Shown here piece by piece: positions 28,417-36,469 of a DNA stretch of 40,202 nt. Below the pieces are notes generated by a model. That model did not search any database, had not been told where the DNA came from, and saw only the letters and a list, made by a program, of their open reading frames with translations. The first letter of the stretch is position 1; each line of letters opens with the position of its first letter. The DNA comes from Pseudonocardiales bacterium. Its GTDB lineage: Bacteria > Actinomycetota > Actinomycetes > Mycobacteriales > QHCD01. The position numbers and the translations under genes were made by a program. The DNA is taken from positions 1 through 40,202 of the forward strand of contig QHCD01000056.1 of the NCBI GenBank assembly GCA_003244255.1. Direction: 5' to 3'.

Positions 28417-29597
28417 GTGAACAGCCCTTGCAGCCAGAAGACGAAGCTGTGCCACCGGTCCTCTAGCAGATCGAGGTAGGTGCGGCCCGCGTCGGAGACG
28501 GCCAGCGCCGCGCCCATAGCGATCAGCGCCGCGAGCACGAGCAGCAGCAGGACGGGCGCGGAGATCCGGCTCCGGTACAGCCTGCTGACCCCCTTGGCGT
28601 CGACGAGCTTGCCGCCGACACGCAGCTGGGTGAGGAAGGTGGAGGCCATTCCACCGCGACCCTTGTCCAGGAACTCGGTCAGGGTCCAGTGAGTGCCGAC
28701 CGTGACGATCAGCTCCGCGCCCTTCTCGTCGGCGAGCAACAGCGCGACGTCCTCGCTGGTCCCGGCCGCGGGGAAGGTCACCGCCTCGATGCCGAGGTCC
28801 TGTACCCGTTCCAGACCCGGCGCCCGGCCGTTTGGGTACGCGTGGACGACGACCTCGGCTCCGCAGCGCAGCATGTCATCGCTCACCGAGTCCATGTCGC
28901 CGACGATCAGGTCCGGCCGGTGGCCGGCCTCGCGCAACGCGTCCGCGCCGCCGTCGACGCCGATCAGGACCGGCCGGTACTCGCGGATGTAGGGCCGCAG
29001 GGCGGCCAGATCGTCCTTGTAGTCATAGCCACGGACCACGACCAGCACGTGCCGGCCGTCGAGCTTGGTGGTGATGTCCGGGACTCCGACGCCGTCGAGC
29101 AGCAGCGCGCGCTCGCGCTTCATGAACTCCATCGTGTTGGCGGCGAACGCCTCGAGCTGGCTCGACAGCCCGGCCTTGGCCGCCACCATCGCGATCGCGA
29201 TCGTGTCCATGTCCTGCGGGGTGCCGGTGGCGATCTCGTCCTCGCCGGCGTAGAGCGTGTCCTCGTCGACCCGGACCATGGTGCCTTCCCTGACGGCGCC
29301 GAACACGTCGGGTCCGACGTCGTCGAGCAGCGGGATGCCGGCGGCCACCAGGATCTCCGGGCCGAGGTTGGGGTAGCGCCCGGAGATGCTCGGCGAGGCG
29401 TTGACAACGGCCCCCACCCGCGCGGCCACCAGCGCGTCGGCACTCACCCGGTCCAGGTCGACGTGGTCGATGATCGCGACGTCGCCGGCGTGCAGCCGCC
29501 CGGTCAGCGCCTTGGTACGACGATCCAGGCGCGCTACTCCGGCGACACCGGGGAGGGCTCCCGACGAGCGCCCGCGCCGCAGCGTCGCCAGCCTCAT
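28413..29597 (-). CDS. steA: SteA-like cytokinetic ring protein (394 aa)
   Basis: Soluble N-terminal region with a thiamine-pyrophosphokinase-like fold (RPVLIGVDGGADAL, PDLIVGDMDSVSD) and a C-terminal membrane helix (about 350-372, PVLLLLVLAALIAMGAALA). These features define the SteA family, whose Corynebacterium member acts at the division site with SteB to restrain a peptidoglycan hydrolase pathway. The TPK catalytic context is only partly conserved, so enzyme activity is doubtful. ATG 29597 is used; the frame is open upstream to 29675 but that part lacks family similarity. Confidence 0.9.
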   Translation of the reverse strand: MRLATLRRGRSSGALPGVAGVARLDRRTKALTGRLHAGDVAIIDHVDLDRVSADALVAARVGAVVNASPSISGRYPNLGPEILVAAGIPLLDDVGPDVFGAVREGTMVRVDEDTLYAGEDEIATGTPQDMDTIAIAMVAAKAGLSSQLEAFAANTMEFMKRERALLLDGVGVPDITTKLDGRHVLVVVRGYDYKDDLAALRPYIREYRPVLIGVDGGADALREAGHRPDLIVGDMDSVSDDMLRCGAEVVVHAYPNGRAPGLERVQDLGIEAVTFPAAGTSEDVALLLADEKGAELIVTVGTHWTLTEFLDKGRGGMASTFLTQLRVGGKLVDAKGVSRLYRSRISAPVLLLLVLAALIAMGAALAVSDAGRTYLDLLEDRWHSFVFWLQGLFT

Positions 29598-29683
29598 GCG
29601 CCCGATCCTGCCATCGGCGCTCTGGGTTCTTCGGTACGCCACGCCCGCCCCCCCGCCGCCGATGCGGGTGAGCATACGTGCCC

Positions 29684-31444
29684 CTAGGGGGGCGCTGAGT
29701 GGCGCCGACTCTGCTTGTCCCGGGCCGCTGCGGACAGCAACTCCTCGGCGTGCGCCTGGCCCAGTTCACTGTCGGCCAGCCCGGCCAGCATTCGGGCGAG
29801 CTCCCGGGCGCGTGCCGCTCCCTCGACCGCGGCGACCCCGCTGCGGCCGACCGCTCCGGTGGCGTCCTTGGTCACGACCAGATGGCGGTCGGCGTAGGCC
29901 GCGACCTGCGGCAGGTGAGTGACGACGACGACCTGGTGGTCGCGGGCGAGCCTGGCGAGCCGTCGTCCGACCTCGGTTGCCGCGGCGCCGCCGACACCGG
30001 CATCGACCTCGTCGAAGACCATCGTCGGCACCGGGTCGGCGCCGGCCAGCACGACCTCGAGGGCGAGCATCACCCGGGACAGCTCGCCGCCGGACGCGCC
30101 ACGTTCCACCGGCCGCGCGGGAGCGCCGCGGTGCGCGACGAGCAGGAAGTCGACGTCGTCGCCCCCGTCGCGGGTCAGGGTCCTGGGCGTGCCGTCGACG
30201 TCGAGCACCGGTGCGCCCTCGGTCGCGGCTCGCGGGTGTACGTCGATCCGCGCCAGCGCGTCGGGCATCGCGACGGCGGCGAGCTCCGCGGTGACGGCGG
30301 TGCCGAGCCGGGACGCGGCGTCGGCCCGCCCGCGCGAGAGGGCGCCTGCCGCTGCCGCCGTCGCCTCGGCCGCGGCGTCCCGATCCGCGCGCAAACGATC
30401 CAGGGTGGCGCCACTGGGGTCGAGCAGCGCGAGGCGGTCCCGCGCATCGGCGACCCAGGCCAGCACGTCGTCGACAGTCGCGCCGTAGGTGCGGGTCAGC
30501 GACCGCAGCGCGGCCCGGCGCGCTTCGACGACGGCGAGCCGCGCCGGGTCGGCATCGAGGCCGTCGAGGTAGCGGCGCAGTTCTCCGACGGCGTCGCCGA
30601 TCAGCACGCCTGCCTCGGCGATCGTGGTGGCGATCACCCGCAGCGCCGGGTCGTCGGCCGCGGCGAGCGCGCGGGCGGCGATGCCGATCAGGCCGCCGGC
30701 ATCAGCGGCGTCGACGGCGGCGGCCGGATCGCCCGCGAGTGCGTCTCGCGAGGACTGCGCCGCCAGGCGCAGCGCGTCGACGTTGCCCAGCCGGTGGGCC
30801 TCGGCGGCGAGTGCCTCGTCCTCGCCCGGCTGCGGGTCGACCTGCCCGATATCGACGAGACCACGCTGCAGCAGCTCGGCCTCATCCCGGCGCCGTGCTG
30901 CGCTCGCGGCGATGTCGGCGCACCGCGCGGCGAGCTCGCGCCAGCCGTCGTAGCGGGCCCGGTACTCATCGAGCGCGGGGGCAAGGGCGCCGTAGCGATC
31001 CAGCGCCGCACGGCGGGCCGCGGGCCGGAGCAGGCTCAGCGCATCGGCCTGCCCGTGCAGGGTCGCCCAGGTCTCGCCCAGCTCCCCCAGCGTGCCCGCC
31101 GGGACGCCGAGGCCGCCGAGGTGGGCCCGCGACCGGCCGCCTGCCAGCACGGTCCGGCCGATCAGCAGCTCGCCATCGTGGTCGAGCGCCGCACCGGCTT
31201 CAGCCGCGCGGACCACCGCCGGATGATCGGCACCTAGTCGGATCCGTGCCTCCACGACGGCCTGCGCGGCGCCGCCACGCACCAGCCCGGCATCGGCGCG
31301 CCCGCCCAGCAGCAACCCCAACGAGGACACGACCATGGTCTTGCCGGCCCCGGTCTCGCCGGTGACGACGGTCAGGCCGGGCGCGAGGTCGATCGTCACG
31401 TCGTCGATGACACCGAGGTCACGGATCCGCAGCTCGGCGAGCAT
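29684..31444 (-). CDS. recN: DNA repair protein RecN
   Basis: SMC-like ATPase for double-strand-break repair. Walker A TGETGAGKTMVVSSL (about residue 31) and the C-terminal signature GASGGELSRVMLALEVVL followed by VFDEVDAGVGG form the split ABC head. The middle is an Ala/Arg/Glu-rich coiled coil (about 150-340). Length is 586 aa from ATG 31444. The nadK stop is 19 bases upstream. The order tlyA-nadK-recN-steA is the mycobacterial arrangement. Confidence 0.96.
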   Translation of the reverse strand: MLAELRIRDLGVIDDVTIDLAPGLTVVTGETGAGKTMVVSSLGLLLGGRADAGLVRGGAAQAVVEARIRLGADHPAVVRAAEAGAALDHDGELLIGRTVLAGGRSRAHLGGLGVPAGTLGELGETWATLHGQADALSLLRPAARRAALDRYGALAPALDEYRARYDGWRELAARCADIAASAARRRDEAELLQRGLVDIGQVDPQPGEDEALAAEAHRLGNVDALRLAAQSSRDALAGDPAAAVDAADAGGLIGIAARALAAADDPALRVIATTIAEAGVLIGDAVGELRRYLDGLDADPARLAVVEARRAALRSLTRTYGATVDDVLAWVADARDRLALLDPSGATLDRLRADRDAAAEATAAAAGALSRGRADAASRLGTAVTAELAAVAMPDALARIDVHPRAATEGAPVLDVDGTPRTLTRDGGDDVDFLLVAHRGAPARPVERGASGGELSRVMLALEVVLAGADPVPTMVFDEVDAGVGGAAATEVGRRLARLARDHQVVVVTHLPQVAAYADRHLVVTKDATGAVGRSGVAAVEGAARARELARMLAGLADSELGQAHAEELLSAAARDKQSRRHSAPP

Positions 31445-31463
31445 GACCGACCGTCCGCTCTGC

Positions 31464-32405
31464 TCAGCGTCGCGATTCACGGAAGCCGCGCACCGGGAGC
31501 GCGAACTTCGCGGCGAGACGATCGGTGAAGGGCCTGGCGGCCACCCGCACGATCCGCACCGGTTGCGTGCCGCGCTGCACGCGGACGACGCCGCCGTGCG
31601 GCACCGTGACCGTGCGCCGGCCGTCGCAGCAGAGGACGGCGTCGTGACCGTCGTCGGCGAGTCGGATCGTGACGACGGAGTCCGGCGCGGCGAGCAGCGG
31701 CCGGGCGAACAGCGCGTGCGCGTTGTTCGGGACCACCAGCAGGGCATCGACGGTCGGCCACACGACCGGCCCGCCTGCGGAGAACGCGTACGCCGTCGAA
31801 CCGGTCGGGGTCGAGCAGAGCACGCCGTCACAGCCGAAGCTGGTGAGCGGGTCGCCGTCGACCTCGATCGCCACCTCGAGCACGCGCTCCCGGGCGAACT
31901 TCTCCACCGAAGCCTCGTTCAGTGCCCATGCCGCCACCGGTTCTGCGGACGCAATCTCGATGCTCACGTCCAGCGTCATCCGGGAATCGACGTCGTAGTC
32001 GTGGGCCACCACCCGCGCGATGGTCTCCGGCAGCGCGGCGGGCTCGATCTCGGCCAGGAACCCGACCCGGCCCAGGTTCACCCCGAGCAGCGGCGCACCG
32101 ATCGGTCGCGCCAGTTCGGCAGCGCGCAGGAAGGTGCCGTCGCCGCCGAGTGCAAGGACGATCTCGGCGCCGGCCACGCCGGCCAGGTCGTCCAGCACGG
32201 GCGGGCCCGCACTCGGCACGTCCGTGACCTGCACGCAGCGATCGCCGAGGTCGCTCAAGTCGCCGGCCTGCTCCTCGAGTACCCGCACGCCGAACCCAGC
32301 GGCGGCGAGCTGGTCGGCGACGACGGTCGTGAGGGTGACGATGTCGGGCCGGCTGGTGTGTGCAACGAGCAGGGCCAGCCGGGGGCGGGCGGGCGCCTTG
32401 CTCAC
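31464..32405 (-). CDS. nadK: NAD kinase
   Basis: Phosphorylates NAD to NADP. LALGGDGTFLRAAEL is the GGDGT motif (about residue 85). WALNEASVEK is the NE motif, and STPTGSTAYAFSAGGPVV is the glycine/threonine-rich motif that closes the active site. Length of 313 aa is typical of actinobacteria. The GTG start overlaps the tlyA stop (GTGA). Confidence 0.96.
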   Translation of the reverse strand: MSKAPARPRLALLVAHTSRPDIVTLTTVVADQLAAAGFGVRVLEEQAGDLSDLGDRCVQVTDVPSAGPPVLDDLAGVAGAEIVLALGGDGTFLRAAELARPIGAPLLGVNLGRVGFLAEIEPAALPETIARVVAHDYDVDSRMTLDVSIEIASAEPVAAWALNEASVEKFARERVLEVAIEVDGDPLTSFGCDGVLCSTPTGSTAYAFSAGGPVVWPTVDALLVVPNNAHALFARPLLAAPDSVVTIRLADDGHDAVLCCDGRRTVTVPHGGVVRVQRGTQPVRIVRVAARPFTDRLAAKFALPVRGFRESRR

Positions 32406-33247
32406 CGTGCGGTCTCCGGTCCGGGGGATGGCCGGGCGCCGCTGCCGGTCGGCACGAATGCGCTCACCACGGCCGTCACCGATCCGGCGTCGAGCTCCGG
32501 CGCGTCCCGGCGCAGCCACAGGAAGTACTCGTGGTTGCCGGCCGGACCCGGCAGCGGGCTGTGCGCGACGCCGGCGACGCCGTAACCCAGCTCGGCGGCC
32601 GTTCGGGCGACGTCGGCGATCGCCTGTACGCGTAGCCGCGGATCGCGCACCACGCCGCCAGCGCCGACCTTGCCGCGCCCAACCTCGAACTGCGGCTTGA
32701 CCATCGGCAGCAGGTCGGCGCTCGGGCGCGCGCACGCTGTAAGCGCGGGCAGCACCAGCCGCAGCGAGATGAACGAGAGGTCGGCCACGACGAGGTCGAC
32801 GACGCCGCCGATCGCGTCCGGTCCCAGCGCGCGGACGTTGGTGCGATCGTGCACGTGCACCCGCGCGTCCGTGCGCAGCGACCACGCCAGCTGGCCGTAG
32901 CCGACGTCGACCGCGACCACCTCGCGGGCACCCCGCCGGAGCAGCACGTCGGTGAAGCCGCCGGTGGACGCGCCGGCGTCAAGGCAGCGCCGGCCGCTGA
33001 CCGTGATGCCCGGCAGTTCCTCCAGCGCACCGGCGAGCTTGTGGCCACCGCGCGATGCGTAACCCGGTCCGGCGTCAGCGTCAGCTACGACGACCGGTGC
33101 CGCCGCCTCGACCGCCGTCGCCGCTTTCGTCGCCAGCTGCCCGGCGACGCTGACCCGGCCGGCGCTGACCAGGGTGCCGGCGTGCTCTCGGGAACGCGCC
33201 AGCCCACGACGCACGAGTTCGGCGTCGAGCCGGCGGCGAACGGCCAC
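32402..33247 (-). CDS. tlyA: TlyA-family rRNA 2'-O-methyltransferase
   Basis: S4 domain plus FtsJ-like methyltransferase. RRLDAELVRRGLARSREHA is the S4 part (residues 4-22). ASRGGHKLAGAL and DAGASTGGFTDVLLRRGA form the AdoMet site, and VVADLSFISLRLVLP and MVKPQFEVGRGKV follow as in TlyA. In mycobacteria this enzyme methylates both 16S and 23S rRNA and is needed for sensitivity to capreomycin and viomycin. GTG 33247 lies one base after the stop of the 70-aa gene. It opens the tlyA-nadK-recN group. Confidence 0.95.
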   Translation of the reverse strand: MAVRRRLDAELVRRGLARSREHAGTLVSAGRVSVAGQLATKAATAVEAAAPVVVADADAGPGYASRGGHKLAGALEELPGITVSGRRCLDAGASTGGFTDVLLRRGAREVVAVDVGYGQLAWSLRTDARVHVHDRTNVRALGPDAIGGVVDLVVADLSFISLRLVLPALTACARPSADLLPMVKPQFEVGRGKVGAGGVVRDPRLRVQAIADVARTAAELGYGVAGVAHSPLPGPAGNHEYFLWLRRDAPELDAGSVTAVVSAFVPTGSGARPSPGPETAR

Positions 33248-33248
33248 G

Positions 33249-33461
33249 CTAGGCGGGATCGGTCGGCTCGGTGTCGACGGCGGCCAGCACGTCCCTCAGT
33301 TCCCGGAGCAACCCCTCGTAGAGCGCTGGGTGGGCGCCGACGTCGACGTCGTCGAGGTCGGCGAGCCGGGCGCGCGCGGCGGCCACCGGCGCCAGCGCGG
33401 GGTCGGCCAGCGGTTCGTCGGCCACCGGCGTACCGCCGCCGGTCGGTGCGGGTTCGATCAT
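33249..33461 (-). CDS. Small conserved-type protein (70 aa), unknown
   Basis: A 70-residue acidic protein with one clear helical stretch, HPALYEGLLRELRDVLAAV, near the C-terminus. I recognise only that short proteins of this kind often lie between the HAD phosphatase/histone-like genes and tlyA in actinobacteria. It is coupled on both sides: its ATG overlaps the histone-tail gene stop (ATGA), and its TAG is followed one base later by the tlyA GTG. This tight packing supports a real gene. Function unknown. Confidence 0.7.
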   Translation of the reverse strand: MIEPAPTGGGTPVADEPLADPALAPVAAARARLADLDDVDVGAHPALYEGLLRELRDVLAAVDTEPTDPA

Positions 33462-34171
33462 GCGGTGCCTCCGTCGGCGCCGCGAGCCTGCCCGCGGGTG
33501 CTGCGACTCGATGTCCGGCGGGTCGCCGCTGCGGGCGCCTTCCTCGGCGGTGTGGCCTTCCTCGGCGGTGTGGCCTTCCTCGGCGGTGTGGCCCGCTTCG
33601 ACGGTGTGGCCTGCTTCGACGGTGTGGCCTGCTTCGACGGTGTGGCCTGCTTCGACGCGGCGCGCTTGGTGGCTCGTTTCGCCGGTCGCGTCGAGCCCGC
33701 GGCCGCGGGTGCCGCCGCGCCGGCGGCAGCCGTGCTGGGACCCGACCTCGCCTCTGAGCGTAGGCCAGCCGACGACCGCGGGGCCGGTGCCGAGCCCACC
33801 AGCACCTCCACCTCGCGCAGCCTGGCCACGGCCGCGGCGAACTCGGCGCGGGTGACCAGTCCGAGGCGGTGCACCGCCCGTTCGAGTTCGTGGCCGATCA
33901 GCCGGGCGAGCGTGTCCCGGTTCGCGCGCGACGTCGTCGCCAGGTCCTCGGCCACGCCAGTGACCTGCCGGGCGGTCTGGCCGACCGCGGCCGTTGGCCT
34001 GTCGGCTGCGCCGACCTGCGCCAGCACGGCCTTCGCGGCGTCCCTCGCGCGCTGGCGGGAGACGTCCATCAGACCGCTGGCGAGCCGAAGATAGTCCGAA
34101 ACGGCGTCGGACGCCGTTGCGGTGCCGGTCCGACTCCTTCCGGCTTGCGTGCCCTCAGACTTCGACGTCAT
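33458..34171 (-). CDS. Phasin-like protein with histone-H1-like tail (237 aa)
   Basis: The N-terminal 120 residues are helical and Ala/Arg-rich (DYLRLASGLMDVSRQRARDAA, cut here; later LARLIGHELERAVHRLGLV and FAAAVARLREVEVLVG), recalling phasin-type or PHA-regulator proteins. From about residue 130 it is disordered and Lys/Pro/Thr/Ala-rich, with KQATPS and PPRKAT hexapeptide repeats like the tails of bacterial histone-H1-like proteins. DNA or RNA binding by the tail is likely; the exact role is not known. ATG 34171. A candidate promoter lies at 34218-34227. Confidence 0.75.
   Translation of the reverse strand: MTSKSEGTQAGRSRTGTATASDAVSDYLRLASGLMDVSRQRARDAAKAVLAQVGAADRPTAAVGQTARQVTGVAEDLATTSRANRDTLARLIGHELERAVHRLGLVTRAEFAAAVARLREVEVLVGSAPAPRSSAGLRSEARSGPSTAAAGAAAPAAAGSTRPAKRATKRAASKQATPSKQATPSKQATPSKRATPPRKATPPRKATPPRKAPAAATRRTSSRSTRGQARGADGGTA
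33540..33647. repeat. 18-bp tandem repeats encoding the Lys-rich tail
   Basis: Three copies of TTCCTCGGCGGTGTGGCC (33540-33593) are followed by three of a sister unit, (C/T)GCTTCGACGGTGTGGCC (33594-33647), with a partial seventh. The two blocks share GGTGTGGCC. On the minus strand each 18-mer gives one hexapeptide of the tail, so changes in copy number stay in frame. Confidence 0.9.
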
Positions 34172-34217
34172 TCCGGCTCCCTTCTGGCCCAGTTCGGCCT
34201 GCTCCGGCCACCCGCTC

Positions 34218-34227
34218 ACGCTACCGC
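34218..34227 (-). promoter_or_regulatory. Candidate -10 region, histone-tail gene
   Basis: GCGGTAGCGT on the minus strand contains TAGCGT, a common actinobacterial -10 form, about 40 bases before the ATG at 34171. The identical 10-mer faces the other way at 34317-34326. No -35 is evident. Confidence 0.4.
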
Positions 34228-34316
34228 TCGGTGCCGCCGTGCCGGCCACACCACCCGGGCGCCGGTCGTGCACATACGCCCGCGTACGCAACGGCATCCG
34301 GCCAACGCGCGCCGCT

Positions 34317-34326
34317 GCGGTAGCGT
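34317..34326 (+). promoter_or_regulatory. Candidate -10 region, SCP2-like gene
   Basis: GCGGTAGCGT on the plus strand, an exact inverted copy of 34218-34227, lies about 43 bases upstream of the SCP2-like start after allowing for a start site near 34333. The pair may be two -10 elements or arms of a shared operator. Confidence 0.4.
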
Positions 34327-34375
34327 CGCGCGAACAGGTCCGACCGATGATCGCGAACGTCAGGACGGAGGCAGC

Positions 34376-34750
34376 GTGGCGAGCGCGCAGGAGTGCGAAG
34401 CGGCGCTGCGTACCGTCGCCGACCGGCTGGCACGAGCCGGATCGGGCCTTCGCAACCGCGTCGGTGAGAACAGCGTGGCGACGCGGATCACCGACCTCGA
34501 GCTGACCTTCCGGGCCAGCTTGCGCGACGGCGGCCTGCACGACATCACCGAGCTGCCGGCCGATGCACCGGTGCCGCGTCGTGGCGACCAGGACAGTTTC
34601 GGCCGCGTCGACGCGGTTCTGTCGATGGCGAGCGACGACCTGATCGCGATGGTCGATGGCCGCATGAGCATGCTCGGCGCGTGGACGTCGGGCCGCGTCC
34701 GCATCGACGCCAACATGCTCGACCTGATGCGCATCCGCGGGTTCTTCTAG
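34376..34750 (+). CDS. SCP2 sterol-binding-like domain protein (124 aa)
   Basis: A 124-residue single-domain protein. The strand-rich middle (ITDLELTFRASLRDGGLHDI) and the end (LSMASDDLIAMVDGRMS, WTSGRVRIDANMLDLMRIRG) match the SCP2 fold, a small lipid-binding domain. Start: GTG 34376 with GGAGG five bases upstream. It is the only plus-strand gene of this part, divergent from the histone-tail gene and convergent with the HAD gene, whose stop is 11 bp away. The ligand is unknown. Confidence 0.82.
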   Translation: MASAQECEAALRTVADRLARAGSGLRNRVGENSVATRITDLELTFRASLRDGGLHDITELPADAPVPRRGDQDSFGRVDAVLSMASDDLIAMVDGRMSMLGAWTSGRVRIDANMLDLMRIRGFF

Positions 34751-34761
34751 GAGGGCGCTGG

Positions 34762-35886
34762 TCAGCTCCTCAGCTGGAGCGATTCGGTCGCCGCCGTCGC
34801 GTCGTCGCCGCTGGCCCGTACCCGCACCCCGCCGCGCCCATCGGCCGAGCCGGTGGTCCAGCTGGCGGCACAGAGCACGCGCAGCGCGTCCAGCCGATCC
34901 GGCTGGGCAGCAGTGCCGTGCCAGCTGAGGGTGAGCGCGTCGTCTTCTTCGGCGGCGAACCATCCGCAGAGCCGCCAGCCGCCGTCTCGCCGGTCCGGAT
35001 GCCGGTGCGCGTGGAGCAGGCCGGAGACGTTCTCGGCGAGGTAGGTCGGCCGGTGCCCGGCGTCGGCTGCCAGGAGCTCGCTCGGCGTGGTCACGCCGCT
35101 GAGCACCAGCAGGCTGGGGCAGCCAGCCCGCGCCGCCCCCTCGATGTCGGTGTCCAGCCGATCACCGACGACGATCGGGCGCCGGGCCCCGCTGCGCCGC
35201 ACCGACTCCTGATGCAGCGCCGGCTCCGGCTTGCCGGTGACGACCGGCGGCGTTCCGGTGGCGGTCCGCACGACCTGCACGAGGGCGCCGTTGCCGGGCA
35301 GGATGCCGCGGGCGGAGGGGATGGTGAGGTCCCCGTTCGTCACGATCCAGACGGCGCCGGCCCGGACCGCGACGGTCGCCTCGGCCAGGTCGCGGTACCC
35401 GACGGACGGGTGGTAGCCCTGGATGACGCCGGCCGGGTGGTCGTCGGCGCTGTGCACTGGCGTCAGGCCGAAGGCCTCCACCTCGTCGCGCAGCGCGTCC
35501 CCGCCGACGATCAGCACGGCGGCCCCGCGCGGGATTCGCTCGGCGAGCACCCGCGCGCCGGCCTGCGCAGCGGTGACGACGTCGGCCGCAACGGCGTCGA
35601 CGCCGACGCTACCGAGCAGCTTCGCGACGTCGGCCGGGCTGCGCGAGGCGTTGTTCGTGACGAAGGTGACCCGCATCCCGCGACGGCGCACCGCAGTGAT
35701 CGCATCGGCCACGCCCGGCACCGGATCGGTGCCGACGTACACGACGCCGTCGAGGTCGAGGAGCGCCACGTCGAAGCGCTCCACCAGCGGCCGCGCTGCC
35801 CCGTTCGCCCCATTCACCCCGTCGTCACCAGATCGCGGGTCCGCCGACGCGTCCTGACTGCTCCCGTTTGATTCCTCCGGAGTCAT
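34762..35886 (-). CDS. HAD-superfamily phosphatase, NagD-like (374 aa)
   Basis: HAD type IIA hydrolase. The nucleophile loop is ALLDLDGVVYVG (about residue 42), motif II FVTNNASRS, the lysine in TGKPEPALH, and motif IV VVGDRLDTDIEGAARAG; the catalytic set is complete. A cap domain fits between motifs II and III. The C-terminal 90 residues are an extension with an acidic/Trp-containing domain not seen in NagD. The substrate is likely a small phosphate ester but is not determinable. ATG overlaps the TPR gene stop (ATGA). Confidence 0.9.
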   Translation of the reverse strand: MTPEESNGSSQDASADPRSGDDGVNGANGAARPLVERFDVALLDLDGVVYVGTDPVPGVADAITAVRRRGMRVTFVTNNASRSPADVAKLLGSVGVDAVAADVVTAAQAGARVLAERIPRGAAVLIVGGDALRDEVEAFGLTPVHSADDHPAGVIQGYHPSVGYRDLAEATVAVRAGAVWIVTNGDLTIPSARGILPGNGALVQVVRTATGTPPVVTGKPEPALHQESVRRSGARRPIVVGDRLDTDIEGAARAGCPSLLVLSGVTTPSELLAADAGHRPTYLAENVSGLLHAHRHPDRRDGGWRLCGWFAAEEDDALTLSWHGTAAQPDRLDALRVLCAASWTTGSADGRGGVRVRASGDDATAATESLQLRS

Positions 35887-36344
35887 GTCCGCTGGTCGTG
35901 CAGGACGGCCCGGGCACCGCGCAGCGCCGTGGAGTAATGCGTGATGTCCGGCCGCATCGCCGCCGCCAGGGCGAGGTGCTGCACCGCGCCGGTGATGTCG
36001 CCCGTCTTCGCGGCTGCGAGGCCAAGCCCGAACTGGGCGTAGTCATCGGCGGGGTCGACGGACACGATCCACTCGAAGCTCACCACCGCGTCGGGGTACA
36101 TGCCGGCGTCGAACTGCGCGCGGGCGAGCGCTTCGCGCACACTGCGCGAGCGCGGTTCGGCCTCGACGGCGTGGGTGATCAAGGCGACGGCCGCCTCGGG
36201 GTTGCCGCTCTCGAGCAGCTCGACGCCGCGGATGTACCAGTCGTATACCTCGCCGACCGGTGTGACATCGGGCGGTGGTGGAGGGAGATCCTCGTACGGC
36301 CGGGCCGCGGCCCCCGGATCGTCGTCGTCGTGGCGGTACACCAC
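35883..36344 (-). CDS. TPR protein (153 aa)
   Basis: Tetratricopeptide-repeat protein with a Pro-rich N-terminal stretch (DLPPPPPDVTP). Repeats begin about residue 33 (WYIRGVELLESGNPEAAV), 67 (REALARAQFDAGMYPDAV) and 101 (AQFGLGLAAAKTGDITGAV), so three units make one protein-binding solenoid. Partner unknown; coupled translation with the HAD phosphatase suggests they act together. Start GTG 36344. Confidence 0.88.
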   Translation of the reverse strand: MVYRHDDDDPGAAARPYEDLPPPPPDVTPVGEVYDWYIRGVELLESGNPEAAVALITHAVEAEPRSRSVREALARAQFDAGMYPDAVVSFEWIVSVDPADDYAQFGLGLAAAKTGDITGAVQHLALAAAMRPDITHYSTALRGARAVLHDQRT

Positions 36345-36406
36345 CTACGGTCCCTCCTCCCGCCCGGACGGCGGCACCGGGTAGATCGGTACCTCCGCCG
36401 AGCACC

Positions 36407-36412
36407 TACGAT
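36407..36412 (+). promoter_or_regulatory. Candidate -10 for the leader ORF/DUF1015 gene
   Basis: TACGAT fits the TANNNT actinobacterial -10 and ends six bases before the ATG at 36419, so transcription would begin at or next to that ATG. No clear -35 is visible. Confidence 0.45.
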
Positions 36413-36418
36413 GCGGCC

Positions 36419-36469
36419 ATGAACCCTCGTCCTCGCGGCGCTGCTCACGAGTGTGCCCGTGCCCGATGA
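36419..36469 (+). CDS. Leaderless 16-codon leader ORF
   Basis: ATG at 36419 opens MNPRPRGAAHECARAR, and its TGA overlaps the ATG of the DUF1015 gene as ATGA. With the -10 at 36407 the mRNA would begin with this ATG, needing no SD. The DUF1015 start has no usable SD itself, so coupling by re-initiation is likely. The peptide has four Arg, two Pro and one Cys codon. I found no known leader peptide with this sequence. Confidence 0.45.
   Translation: MNPRPRGAAHECARAR

Noticed and set aside
33540..33647. Short tandem repeats as a CRISPR array
   Set aside because: Units are contiguous without spacers, in frame, and explain the protein tail.
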